From contig CAJOED010000085.1 in assembly GCA_905233335.1 (NCBI GenBank), positions 1 to 6,025 on the forward strand: a stretch of DNA of 6,025 nt. Reading direction: 5' to 3'. The notes below the pieces were generated by a model, which worked only from the letters and a program-made list of their open reading frames with translations, was not told the DNA's origin and made no database searches. The translations under genes and the position numbers were made by a program. The DNA comes from an uncultured Synergistales bacterium (GTDB lineage: Bacteria; Synergistota; Synergistia; Synergistales; Aminobacteriaceae). Shown piece by piece: positions 1-6,007 of the stretch (the stretch's first letter is position 1; each line of letters starts with the position of its first letter).

Positions 1-45
1 AGTGCCGGAAAAAGTTTTCAGATTATGATTGTGTCGTGAGAAAGA

Positions 46-1527
46 TTATTCCTCGTCCATGCCGTCCTCGTAGAACTCACCAAATAACGCCTGCAGTGAA
101 GGCATATCCTCCATAATCGGACGCGCTACCCACGTCGTGTTCATGTAGTGCTTCAGGGTGATGTTCTCGCTGACGATGTTGCCGCCCCATGTGCCGCAGC
201 CCATTGAGTTCGTCGGGGGCATTCCGTTCGTTGCGCTTCCTGCATTGCCGCGGTTGTTGGGCTGACGGATCATGCATCGTGAAACAGGTGCGCACATTCC
301 GAGACGGTGAATGTGATCATCATCGAATGAGTACAGGCCGCATGAATGTCCTTTGCCGCCCGCCTTGTCGAAAATTTCCTGCATGATGTCGAGTGCTGTC
401 TGGAACTCTCCGCCGTACTTGAACAGCGTAAGGAGCGTCGTAAGTTTCTCGGTGCTGAAGAAATGTTCTTTGCCGATGCACTTCTTGATGTCCTCTTTCG
501 TGTTGATCGTGAAGCCCTCTTTCTGTCCGTTGTTCGGGACGGCGATAAACTTACGGTCAGCGGGGATCGTGAAGCCGGCTTTTTCCGCGAGTGCCTGTGC
601 CGAAATTGCTACTGTGTCGGGCAGTCTGTGTCCTGTTTCGTCCCACATGACTTTCTTAATCTTCTCGGCTTCTTCCCACGTCGGGAAATATGCGCCTTCT
701 TTTGCGAGCCCCTCGACGAAATCATCATAGACGCTCTCGTGAACGATCAAGTTTCCGTCGCATGAACAGCCTGAACCGAAATCTGCACACTTTGAGATTC
801 TCGTGTTCATTGCGGCTTCATATGCGCGTTCTTTTGTGTTGGCGGTGTTGTCGACGATGACGGTTGAGTTTCCTGCGCCCGAACCGTATGCCGGGACACC
901 TGATGAGTATGCTGAACGTACCATCGGACGGCCTCCCGTAGCGATTACGAGATCCACCATCTTCATGAGTTCCTGAGTGAGTGTGATGCTCGGCTCCTCG
1001 ATTACCTGAATGATGTCTGCAGGTGCGCCTTCACGTGCGAGAACGTCGCGGATGATGTTTACGGTTTTGCAGGTTGTCTTCTTTGCTCTTGGGTGCGGTG
1101 AACAGATGAGAACGTCGCGTGCTTTCACCGAATAGATCGCCTGTCCTGCAGGGGTTACGCATGGGTTTGTTGTCGGGACGAGAGTAGCGATGACACCTAC
1201 GGGCTTTGCGTACTTCACGAGTCCTTTTTCCGGGATTGTCTCGATGATGCCGACGCTCTTCTGACGTAAGCAGTCGCGGAGAATGAGCTTCAGCTTGTTC
1301 CTCTTGTTGCGTTTCGTAACTTTGTCGCCGAGACGTGTTTCGTCAACAGCCTCATCACAGATGGGACCCCATACTTTCAGGGGATAGAGTGCCGCGCAGA
1401 TTGCCCTGCAGAGGTGGTCGACTCTCTCCTGGTCGTATGTTGCGATGACTTCAGCCGCTGCTCTGGCTTTCTTCACCATTTCTTCAAGCATTGCGATTTC
1501 TTCAGGTGTTACTTCATGATGCGCCAT
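46..1527 (-). CDS. CoA-acylating aldehyde dehydrogenase, SauS/AdhE-N type
   Basis: This predicted cytosolic enzyme (493 aa) interconverts an aldehyde and its acyl-CoA using NAD(P) and CoA. Several segments match the acylating ALDH family as found in the N-terminal half of AdhE and in sulfoacetaldehyde dehydrogenase SauS: KPVGVIATLVPTTNP (residues 108-122), SPHPRAKKTT (143-152), VRSAYSSGVPAYGSGAGN (203-220) and GCGTWGGNIVSENITLKH (443-460). The catalytic cysteine is most likely Cys254 in GSGCSCDGN, which aligns with the AdhE active-site Cys; Cys256 is close by. The length fits a complete stand-alone ALDH, and there is no iron-alcohol-dehydrogenase half. The start is supported by GAGGAG upstream, though the 13-nt gap to ATG is long. 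The gene follows the ThDP enzyme by 27 bp with no terminator between, so the two are probably cotranscribed. The family is secure. Sulfoacetaldehyde as substrate is only an inference; acetaldehyde, glycolaldehyde or another short aldehyde is possible. Confidence 0.9.
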   Translation of the reverse strand: MAHHEVTPEEIAMLEEMVKKARAAAEVIATYDQERVDHLCRAICAALYPLKVWGPICDEAVDETRLGDKVTKRNKRNKLKLILRDCLRQKSVGIIETIPEKGLVKYAKPVGVIATLVPTTNPCVTPAGQAIYSVKARDVLICSPHPRAKKTTCKTVNIIRDVLAREGAPADIIQVIEEPSITLTQELMKMVDLVIATGGRPMVRSAYSSGVPAYGSGAGNSTVIVDNTANTKERAYEAAMNTRISKCADFGSGCSCDGNLIVHESVYDDFVEGLAKEGAYFPTWEEAEKIKKVMWDETGHRLPDTVAISAQALAEKAGFTIPADRKFIAVPNNGQKEGFTINTKEDIKKCIGKEHFFSTEKLTTLLTLFKYGGEFQTALDIMQEIFDKAGGKGHSCGLYSFDDDHIHRLGMCAPVSRCMIRQPNNRGNAGSATNGMPPTNSMGCGTWGGNIVSENITLKHYMNTTWVARPIMEDMPSLQALFGEFYEDGMDEE

Positions 1528-1540
1528 TGTATATGTATAT

Positions 1541-1548
1541 CTCCTCTC
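1541..1548 (-). promoter_or_regulatory. Ribosome binding site of the aldehyde dehydrogenase
   Basis: The coding strand reads GAGAGGAG, followed by 13 nt and then ATG at 1527-1525. The spacing is longer than the usual 5-9 nt, but no other start codon in frame lies closer. The spacer is AU-rich and should be unstructured. Confidence 0.6.
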
Positions 1549-1553
1549 AATAT

Positions 1554-3404
1554 TTATTTCGTGATGTGTGATTTCGCGTGGCTAGGCGGAATGTATTTTC
1601 CGTCCGCGTCCTTCTTTACGAGTTTCCCTTCACTTACGAGGTCGCTCGGTGTGTAGATGTCGTTGATGTTCCAGCAGCCAGGAGTCGGAACTGCAATATT
1701 CTCCATGATTGCCTCAACAAGGAACGGACGACCTGCCTTATTCGCTTCTACGGCCTTTGCGAGCGCGGGTGCAAGTTCGTCTGCGGAGTTCACGCGTATA
1801 GATTCCACTCCATAACCTTCCGCAACTTTCGCCCAGTTCGGTGAATATGCATCTCCGTTCGGTGTGTGGAATGTTGTGCCGAATTTCGTCTTGTAGTTCG
1901 CGTTCTCAAGTCCTGCGATTGTCCCGAACGCCATATTGTTCATGACTACCCATGTGCACGCTATGCCTTCTTCCACTGCTGTAGCCATGCATGTTGGGTT
2001 GACACCGAATCCGCCGTCGCCGATGAGAGCAATGCATATTTTGTCGGGAGCCGCCTTTTTGCCGCCGAGAACAGCCGATGCACCAAAGCCCATTGTCGCG
2101 AGTCCTGACGAGTGATGTACTGTGCCGGGTATCGTGATGTCGTACTGCTGAGCTACACCGTTCTTGTTCCAGCCAACGTCGGTGAAGATTAATGCGTCTT
2201 CAGGGAGTGCGGCTTTGAGGTCCTTCAAGATTCTCTGCGGTGTCATCGGGAAGCGTCCGTCATTCGAGATTGCCACGTTCGAGGCTTTGAAGTCCGCTTT
2301 TGCCTTCGCGATTTTCTCACGGAGTCCGGGTCTCTTTATTCCGTCGGGCTTGATTGCTTTTGCGGCCTCAAGTATCTGTGCAAGTGCAAGTTTCAGGTCA
2401 GCTACTGCGCCGAGTTCGACGGGGTAATTCCTGCCGATTTCTGTCGGGTCAATGTCTATCTGCATGAATTTTGTCTTGGCCGGGTCGAATGTTACTCCCT
2501 GATACCAGCTCGAACTGTCAGCTTCCGCGAAACGTGTGCCGAGCGCAAGAATTACGTCTGCTCCGAGCGTGAACTCATGAGTGTGCGCAAGTCCCCAGAA
2601 TCCTGTTTGTCCTATCATCAAGGGGTGAAGGTCGCTCACACAGCCCTGACCCATAAGCGTACGGGAAATGGGAATATCGAGAAATTCAGCGAGTGCAGCA
2701 AGTTCCGCAGAAGCCTGAGCTAATAACACTCCGCCGCCTGCATGGATTACGGGAGCTTTTGCCTCAATGAGCCTCTTTGCGATGGCCTTAGCCGCTGACG
2801 GATCAAGTGCAGGTTTCACGGTGATATGGCTGTCCTGATACGTGCGCGCAAAAAGATCTGACTCTATCTCCCTGCTCCATATGTCCATCGGCATATCGAT
2901 AAGCACCGGGCCGGGTCTCCCTGATTCCGCAAGCCTGAAAGCCTTATCGAGAATGTCAGGTAATGCTTCAGGGTCATCAACTCTCCAGCAGCGTTTGCAG
3001 ACCGGCTCAAGAAGCCTGTACTGTGTTGCGTCTCCGTGCATGTTGACTTCCTGATGAGGGTGCTTGCCGTAATAGTAGCTCGGTACGTCGCCGGCGAATA
3101 CTACCATCGGGATTGAGTCGAATGCGGCGTTTGCTACACCAGTGAGGACGTTCGTAATGCCGGGGCCAAGATGACACATTACGACCGATGCTTTGTGCGT
3201 AACTCGTGCGTAACCGTCTGCGGCTGTTGAGGCGACTGCTTCATGACGGTTGGAGATGTAGCGGAGTTTGCCGCCTTTTTCGATGTTGCGGTTGAGTGCG
3301 TCGAGCATTCCTATTACTGTGTGTCCGCAAAGCCCGAAGATATAACGGACTTCCCTGCGCTCAAGGTAATCAACAATGAGATCTGCTACAAGTTTCTTGC
3401 TCAT
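1554..3404 (-). CDS. ThDP-dependent acetolactate synthase/decarboxylase-superfamily enzyme
   Basis: This 616-aa cytosolic enzyme has the three-domain layout of the acetolactate synthase, oxoacid decarboxylase and sulfoacetaldehyde acetyltransferase superfamily. The N-terminal Pyr domain (about 3-175) has the activating Glu55 in NRHEAVASTAADGYARV and the LGPGITNVLTG loop (79-89). The central domain (about 200-340) includes LGADVILALGTRF and MQIDIDPTEIGRN. The C-terminal PP domain (about 390-565) carries the ThDP/Mg motif GDGG (462-465) through NN (489-490). Glu55 argues against glyoxylate carboligase, which has Val there. The Xsc-type signature around HEQ..AAHMADGYAR is not matched closely, so neither Xsc nor biosynthetic IlvB is assigned, and no small regulatory subunit is nearby. 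A 45-residue tail (about 572-616) extends past the usual fold. The start has AAGGAGG 12 nt upstream. It sits first in a likely two-gene unit with the acylating ALDH, suggesting an aldehyde intermediate shared by both. Substrate unknown. Confidence 0.85.
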   Translation of the reverse strand: MSKKLVADLIVDYLERREVRYIFGLCGHTVIGMLDALNRNIEKGGKLRYISNRHEAVASTAADGYARVTHKASVVMCHLGPGITNVLTGVANAAFDSIPMVVFAGDVPSYYYGKHPHQEVNMHGDATQYRLLEPVCKRCWRVDDPEALPDILDKAFRLAESGRPGPVLIDMPMDIWSREIESDLFARTYQDSHITVKPALDPSAAKAIAKRLIEAKAPVIHAGGGVLLAQASAELAALAEFLDIPISRTLMGQGCVSDLHPLMIGQTGFWGLAHTHEFTLGADVILALGTRFAEADSSSWYQGVTFDPAKTKFMQIDIDPTEIGRNYPVELGAVADLKLALAQILEAAKAIKPDGIKRPGLREKIAKAKADFKASNVAISNDGRFPMTPQRILKDLKAALPEDALIFTDVGWNKNGVAQQYDITIPGTVHHSSGLATMGFGASAVLGGKKAAPDKICIALIGDGGFGVNPTCMATAVEEGIACTWVVMNNMAFGTIAGLENANYKTKFGTTFHTPNGDAYSPNWAKVAEGYGVESIRVNSADELAPALAKAVEANKAGRPFLVEAIMENIAVPTPGCWNINDIYTPSDLVSEGKLVKKDADGKYIPPSHAKSHITK

Positions 3405-3423
3405 TACGGGGTAATGCCTCCTT
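3402..3423 (-). promoter_or_regulatory. Ribosome binding site with hairpin over the start codon of the ThDP enzyme
   Basis: AAGGAGG (3423-3417) is followed by CATTAC-CCC-GTAATG (3416-3402), a perfect 6-bp inverted repeat with a 3-nt loop whose last three bases are the ATG start codon. The plain SD-to-ATG spacing is 12 nt. Folding of the hairpin would either bring SD and start together or mask the start. The sequence is seen directly; a regulatory effect is inference. Confidence 0.55.
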
Positions 3424-3433
3424 AAAATATTTT

Positions 3434-3475
3434 ATTGTGAAAAAGTATAGTGAATTTCATTAAATGGATTGTGAA
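3434..3475 (-). repeat. Three direct TTCAC(A/T)AT repeats in the leader
   Basis: On the coding strand TTCACAAT (3475-3468), TTCACTAT (3454-3447) and TTCACAAT (3441-3434) recur in the same orientation, at intervals of 21 and 13 bp, just below the proposed promoter. They could be a repeated operator half-site, but the region is AT-rich and chance recurrence is not excluded. Confidence 0.3.
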
Positions 3476-3476
3476 T

Positions 3477-3505
3477 AAAATAATATAAATTTTACTTTTC
3501 GTCAA
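3477..3505 (-). promoter_or_regulatory. Candidate sigma-70 promoter for the ThDP enzyme and ALDH genes
   Basis: On the minus strand TTGACG (3505-3500) is separated by 17 nt from TATTTT (3482-3477). This matches -35 and -10 consensus at 5/6 and 4/6 positions with ideal spacing. It lies in the AT-rich gap after the terminator at 3523-3558 and would start RNA near 3470, leaving a leader of about 65 nt. A second possible -10, TATACT, lies near 3450-3445 but has no good -35. Confidence 0.5.
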
Positions 3506-3522
3506 TGAACATACTACTTATA

Positions 3523-3558
3523 CAAAAAATAAAAGCTCCCCGAAATTTTCAGAGAGCT
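3523..3558 (-). terminator. Rho-independent terminator after the small zinc-ribbon gene
   Basis: The coding strand forms AGCTCTCTGAAA pairing with TTTCGGGGAGCT (3558-3534, with some G-U pairs), followed by TTTTATTTTTT (3533-3523). It lies about 28 nt after the stop codon of the 93-codon gene and separates it from the promoter of the next unit. Confidence 0.85.
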
Positions 3559-3585
3559 AGATAAGTTGTCTTCTTCGAATGTCTT

Positions 3586-3867
3586 TCAGTTATCTATTAC
3601 GAACGATGGCTTATACAAAACAACACAGCCGCTCACTTCTTTATCCCAGCTGTTAAGAGCCCCTTCCGGGTACTCATAGCCCATTATGCGGCATTCCATT
3701 AAGTGTCCGCACTGTTCACAATTAAAATCACCGTGAAAATCCCATTCAATTTCAGGTCCCATTTTTCTCTCGCTGCTATATTCTTCAACCTCAAAAGACT
3801 TTTTATCGATAATATTTTGATGACCGCAATTATTACACTCTAAAATTACATCTTGGCTCAATTCCAT
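3586..3867 (-). CDS. Small double-CxxC (zinc-ribbon-like) protein of unknown function
   Basis: The 93-aa product is not assigned to a known family. It has CNNCG (residues 11-15) and CEQCG (50-54), two knuckles typical of a zinc ribbon, separated by an acidic stretch (about 26-44), with further cysteines at 59 and 81. The C-terminal half contains an aromatic YEYPEGALNSW segment (64-74). It has no signal peptide or membrane segment and is probably cytosolic. The start is well supported by AGGAGG (3882-3877) 9 nt before ATG. GC over most of the gene is about 40 percent by hand count, lower than the neighbours, which may point to separate acquisition. It begins only about 32 nt after the dctM terminator and ends before another one, so it is either expressed by read-through or from a promoter overlapping the terminator. 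No link to the transporter or enzymes can be shown. Confidence 0.75.
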   Translation of the reverse strand: MELSQDVILECNNCGHQNIIDKKSFEVEEYSSERKMGPEIEWDFHGDFNCEQCGHLMECRIMGYEYPEGALNSWDKEVSGCVVLYKPSFVIDN

Positions 3868-3898
3868 AAATTAAAACCTCCTGGCGTGAATTACAACT

Positions 3899-3930
3899 AA
3901 AAAGCCCCCGAATATTTTTCAGAGGGCTTA
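3899..3930 (-). terminator. Rho-independent terminator after dctM
   Basis: The coding strand reads AAGCCCTC-T-GAA, a short A/U loop, then TTC-GGGGG-CTT (3929-3904, one bulged T), followed by TTTTT (3903-3899). It begins 13 nt after the dctM stop codon and closes the TRAP operon. Its inner core closely resembles that of the terminator at 3523-3558. Confidence 0.88.
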
Positions 3931-3942
3931 ACATTCTATACT

Positions 3943-5406
3943 TTATCCACCGTATGTCAATTTCACTATTGCCGTCGTAACTGGCGGACAGAACGTCAGC
4001 AGCAACAGCAGGAACACCAACAGCATGTAGAACGGTATTGCTTCCTTCATGAATGTCTTTGTCTTGCACCCGGTAACCGAACACGTTACGAACATCAGAG
4101 TTCCCATCGGAGGCGACAGAGCACCTATTGCGTTGTTGAAGATGTATATCATCGCGAACTGTATCTCGTCGATCCCGTACTGCCTCGCTATAGGAGCCAA
4201 CAACGGAACAAGAACTATCATTGTTGCGTTGCCCTCTATGAACATTCCGACAATCAGCACAAAGATATTCACCGCAATCAAGAACGCGTACTTGTTCGGG
4301 CATATCGACACTATGAACTCCGTGAGCTGCTGGGGGATTCTCTCCTTAGTCAGCACCCATGAGAACACTGAAGCCGCCGACACGATTAACATTATGCCGC
4401 CGGTTGTGCACACTGTTTCTTTGCACGCCTGAATTATTCCCTTTATGCTCAACTCACGGTACAGAAGCCCAAGAATTATTGCGTAGAGTATCGCTATTGC
4501 TCCTGCTTCCGTTGCTGTGAAAACTCCGAGCCTTATTCCGCCGATTATTATTATGGGAAGGCACAAGGGGAGCAGTGCAGGACGTAAATGCTGCCATAAT
4601 TCACTCCACGTTAATTTTGTCTTGCGTATGGGAAGGTAGCCGCGCTTCTTTGAGATTATGTGAACGAGTACCATCATAGCAATGCACAGAGAGCCTCCGA
4701 CAGTGATGCCCGACATGAATAGTTTTCCGATCGACACGTCAGCAATGCACCCGTAAAGTATCATCGCTATCCCCGGCGGTATCAGTGGAGTAATCATTGC
4801 GGACGCGGCAGTAACTACGGAGCTGAACTCCTTGCTGAACCCCTGCTTCTCCATTTCCGGCACGAGCATTTTTGCTTCCATTGCGGCATCGGCCAAGTTC
4901 GAGCCTGACAGACCGCCCATGAGAGTAGAGAGCAGTACATTCACCTGCGCGAGTCCTCCGGGCATACGTCCTGTTATTGCGGAGCAGAAGTTCATGATTC
5001 TGTTCGTTACGCCCGAATAGTTCATGAATGTCCCTGCGCACACAAAGAAAGGTATTGCGAGAAGTGAAGGGTTTTCCGTACCTATTACTGAACGCTGACC
5101 GAAAATTATCTGGTTTATGCCTGGGTTGAACAGGAAGTATATTAACGAGCCGCCGAACACCGAAATAAATACCGGGACTTTCAGGAACAGCAGGACGAGC
5201 ATAGCCACCGCAGAAATTCCGAGAACGGTATTAGTGCCCAAGCTCCGCCCGATGTCCTCCAGCGCAGGCTTGACCCACTGAATGTTCACGCCGACAAGTA
5301 ACACCGCCGCCGCAACAACTACGAACAGCCAGTTCACCTTCAGCAGACGTAACAGAATAATGAGTGCGATTGCTCCGATTATGCTTAGTGTGAGGGCGTT
5401 AATCAT
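3943..5406 (-). CDS. dctM: TRAP transporter large permease subunit DctM
   Basis: This inner-membrane protein (487 aa) forms the ion-coupled translocation channel of a tripartite ATP-independent periplasmic transporter, working with DctQ and a periplasmic binding protein. Family motifs are clear: IPFFVCAGTFMN (119-130), MPGGLAQVNVLLSTLMGGLSGSNLADAA (148-175), VVTAASAMITPLIPPGIAMILYG (197-219), GVFTATEAGAIAILYA (294-309), and near the C-terminus a FIEGNATMIVLVPLL segment then IGALSPPMGTLMFV (427-440). The usual family start corresponds to about residue 60; residues 1-59 add two extra hydrophobic helices (about 4-21 and 25-41), so the protein is longer than the typical 425 or so residues. The start ATG overlaps the dctQ stop as ATGA and has AAAGGTGA upstream, indicating translational coupling. 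The substrate cannot be read from DctM; the nearby metabolic genes suggest a small acid or sulfonate. Confidence 0.95.
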   Translation of the reverse strand: MINALTLSIIGAIALIILLRLLKVNWLFVVVAAAVLLVGVNIQWVKPALEDIGRSLGTNTVLGISAVAMLVLLFLKVPVFISVFGGSLIYFLFNPGINQIIFGQRSVIGTENPSLLAIPFFVCAGTFMNYSGVTNRIMNFCSAITGRMPGGLAQVNVLLSTLMGGLSGSNLADAAMEAKMLVPEMEKQGFSKEFSSVVTAASAMITPLIPPGIAMILYGCIADVSIGKLFMSGITVGGSLCIAMMVLVHIISKKRGYLPIRKTKLTWSELWQHLRPALLPLCLPIIIIGGIRLGVFTATEAGAIAILYAIILGLLYRELSIKGIIQACKETVCTTGGIMLIVSAASVFSWVLTKERIPQQLTEFIVSICPNKYAFLIAVNIFVLIVGMFIEGNATMIVLVPLLAPIARQYGIDEIQFAMIYIFNNAIGALSPPMGTLMFVTCSVTGCKTKTFMKEAIPFYMLLVFLLLLLTFCPPVTTAIVKLTYGG

Positions 5407-5921
5407 TCGTCATCACCTTTGCTTTCAGGAATATCAATTGACTTCACAAACAGCGGGGCATATTTCGACACAAAATAGCTTATTATCATCAGCCCGCACC
5501 CATAAGGCGCAACTCCGTAAATGTATGTGTATGGTATTCGCAAAATCGGTGTCGGCCTTCCTGAACGCCCGAAAACCTGCGCAACATACGCCTGTGATTT
5601 CACGAGCAGGAACACGAGAACGAACAGCACAATAACATCAATGACGTAGCCCATGAATTTCTGTAACTTGGCCGGGAGCGCGTCAATGAGCATCTCGATA
5701 GCTACATGGCTTCCAGAACGGAATGCGGCACTTGCTCCCATGTATACCATCCAGACCTGACAGAAAGCAGAAATTTCTTCCTGCCACAGTATGGGGTCTT
5801 TCATGACGTAGCGTTTGAAAACTCCCGCGCTTGTTACGAGGGTAAGAACGATTAATGCAGCCATAGCGATAATGAGGTCTATGTTGCAGGCACATTTGAT
5901 TAACGGGTTAGCTTTCTTCAT
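5403..5921 (-). CDS. dctQ: TRAP transporter small permease subunit DctQ
   Basis: The 172-aa inner-membrane protein is the small subunit that pairs with DctM in a TRAP importer. It has four hydrophobic segments (about 15-34, 52-66, 91-108 and 133-150). The DctQ signature is present: KRYVMKDPILWQEEISAF (36-53), then VWMVYMGASAAFRSGSHVAIEML (56-78). A longer reading frame runs up to an ATG at 5975, but that start lies inside the loop of the upstream hairpin and has no ribosome site. ATG at 5921 follows GGAGGTGA with optimal spacing and gives the normal family length, so it was chosen. The stop codon overlaps the dctM start. The gene lies downstream of a strong hairpin with a G-quadruplex-type loop that may lower or tune its expression relative to the gene upstream. 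Confidence 0.93.
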   Translation of the reverse strand: MKKANPLIKCACNIDLIIAMAALIVLTLVTSAGVFKRYVMKDPILWQEEISAFCQVWMVYMGASAAFRSGSHVAIEMLIDALPAKLQKFMGYVIDVIVLFVLVFLLVKSQAYVAQVFGRSGRPTPILRIPYTYIYGVAPYGCGLMIISYFVSKYAPLFVKSIDIPESKGDDE

Positions 5922-5925
5922 GTAA

Positions 5926-5933
5926 TCACCTCC
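5926..5933 (-). promoter_or_regulatory. Ribosome binding site that fixes the dctQ start
   Basis: GGAGGTGA on the coding strand is a near-perfect match to the anti-SD sequence. GGAGG ends 7 nt before ATG at 5921-5919, which decides the start against the upstream in-frame ATG at 5975. Confidence 0.85.
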
Positions 5934-5952
5934 GAATAGTAAGGAAAGAACA

Positions 5953-5995
5953 CCGCCGATTTTTCTCCCACCCACCCACCCCGAAAAATCGGCGG
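5953..5995 (-). promoter_or_regulatory. Hairpin with G-quadruplex loop upstream of dctQ
   Basis: CCGCCGATTTTTC (5995-5983) and GAAAAATCGGCGG (5965-5953) are perfect 13-bp complements. The 17-nt loop on the coding strand, GGGGTGGGTGGGTGGGA (5982-5966), has four G-runs of at least three joined by single T residues, the pattern of very stable parallel G-quadruplexes. The same structure could form in the mRNA and in the non-template DNA strand. It sits in the 86-nt gap before dctQ. The sequence that follows (TGTTCTTTCC) is only a weak U-tract, so a full terminator is unlikely. An attenuator or an mRNA-stabilising 3' structure for the upstream gene is more plausible. Confidence 0.75.
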
Positions 5996-6007
5996 AAAAA
6001 CATCGTG

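Noticed and set aside
189..765. Plus-strand open frames opposite the ALDH gene (for example 346-765)
   Set aside because: They are antisense to a well-conserved coding sequence, lack ribosome sites and show no recognisable protein features.
46..1527. The ALDH gene as a truncated AdhE
   Set aside because: The protein ends cleanly after the ALDH fold at the length of stand-alone acylating dehydrogenases, and the 45 bases after its stop show no obvious iron-ADH remnant.
1531..1545. AGGAGATATACATAT before the ALDH gene matches the phage T7 gene 10 leader found in expression vectors
   Set aside because: The match is short, AT-rich and does not continue to the start codon (ACAATG rather than ATG directly). 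The surrounding operon looks natural, so this is taken as coincidence.
1554..3404. Naming the ThDP gene xsc, ilvB or gcl
   Set aside because: Xsc and IlvB signatures are not matched closely, Glu55 argues against Gcl, and no regulatory subunit gene is adjacent; a firm symbol would be a guess.
3833..4303. A 156-codon minus-strand frame overlapping the end of dctM and the start of the small gene
   Set aside because: It is out of frame with the clear DctM sequence, runs through a terminator and has low-complexity, Arg/Ser-rich composition typical of a shadow frame.
5922..5975. An in-frame upstream ATG at 5975 that would lengthen DctQ by 18 residues
   Set aside because: It lies in the G-rich hairpin loop, has no ribosome site, adds a non-family sequence, and a strong SD precedes the ATG at 5921.
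5953..5995. The G-rich hairpin read as an ordinary rho-independent terminator
   Set aside because: On the minus strand the stem is followed by TGTTCTTTCC, not a clean U-tract, and dctQM follows directly without a clear promoter. On the plus strand it is followed by A residues.
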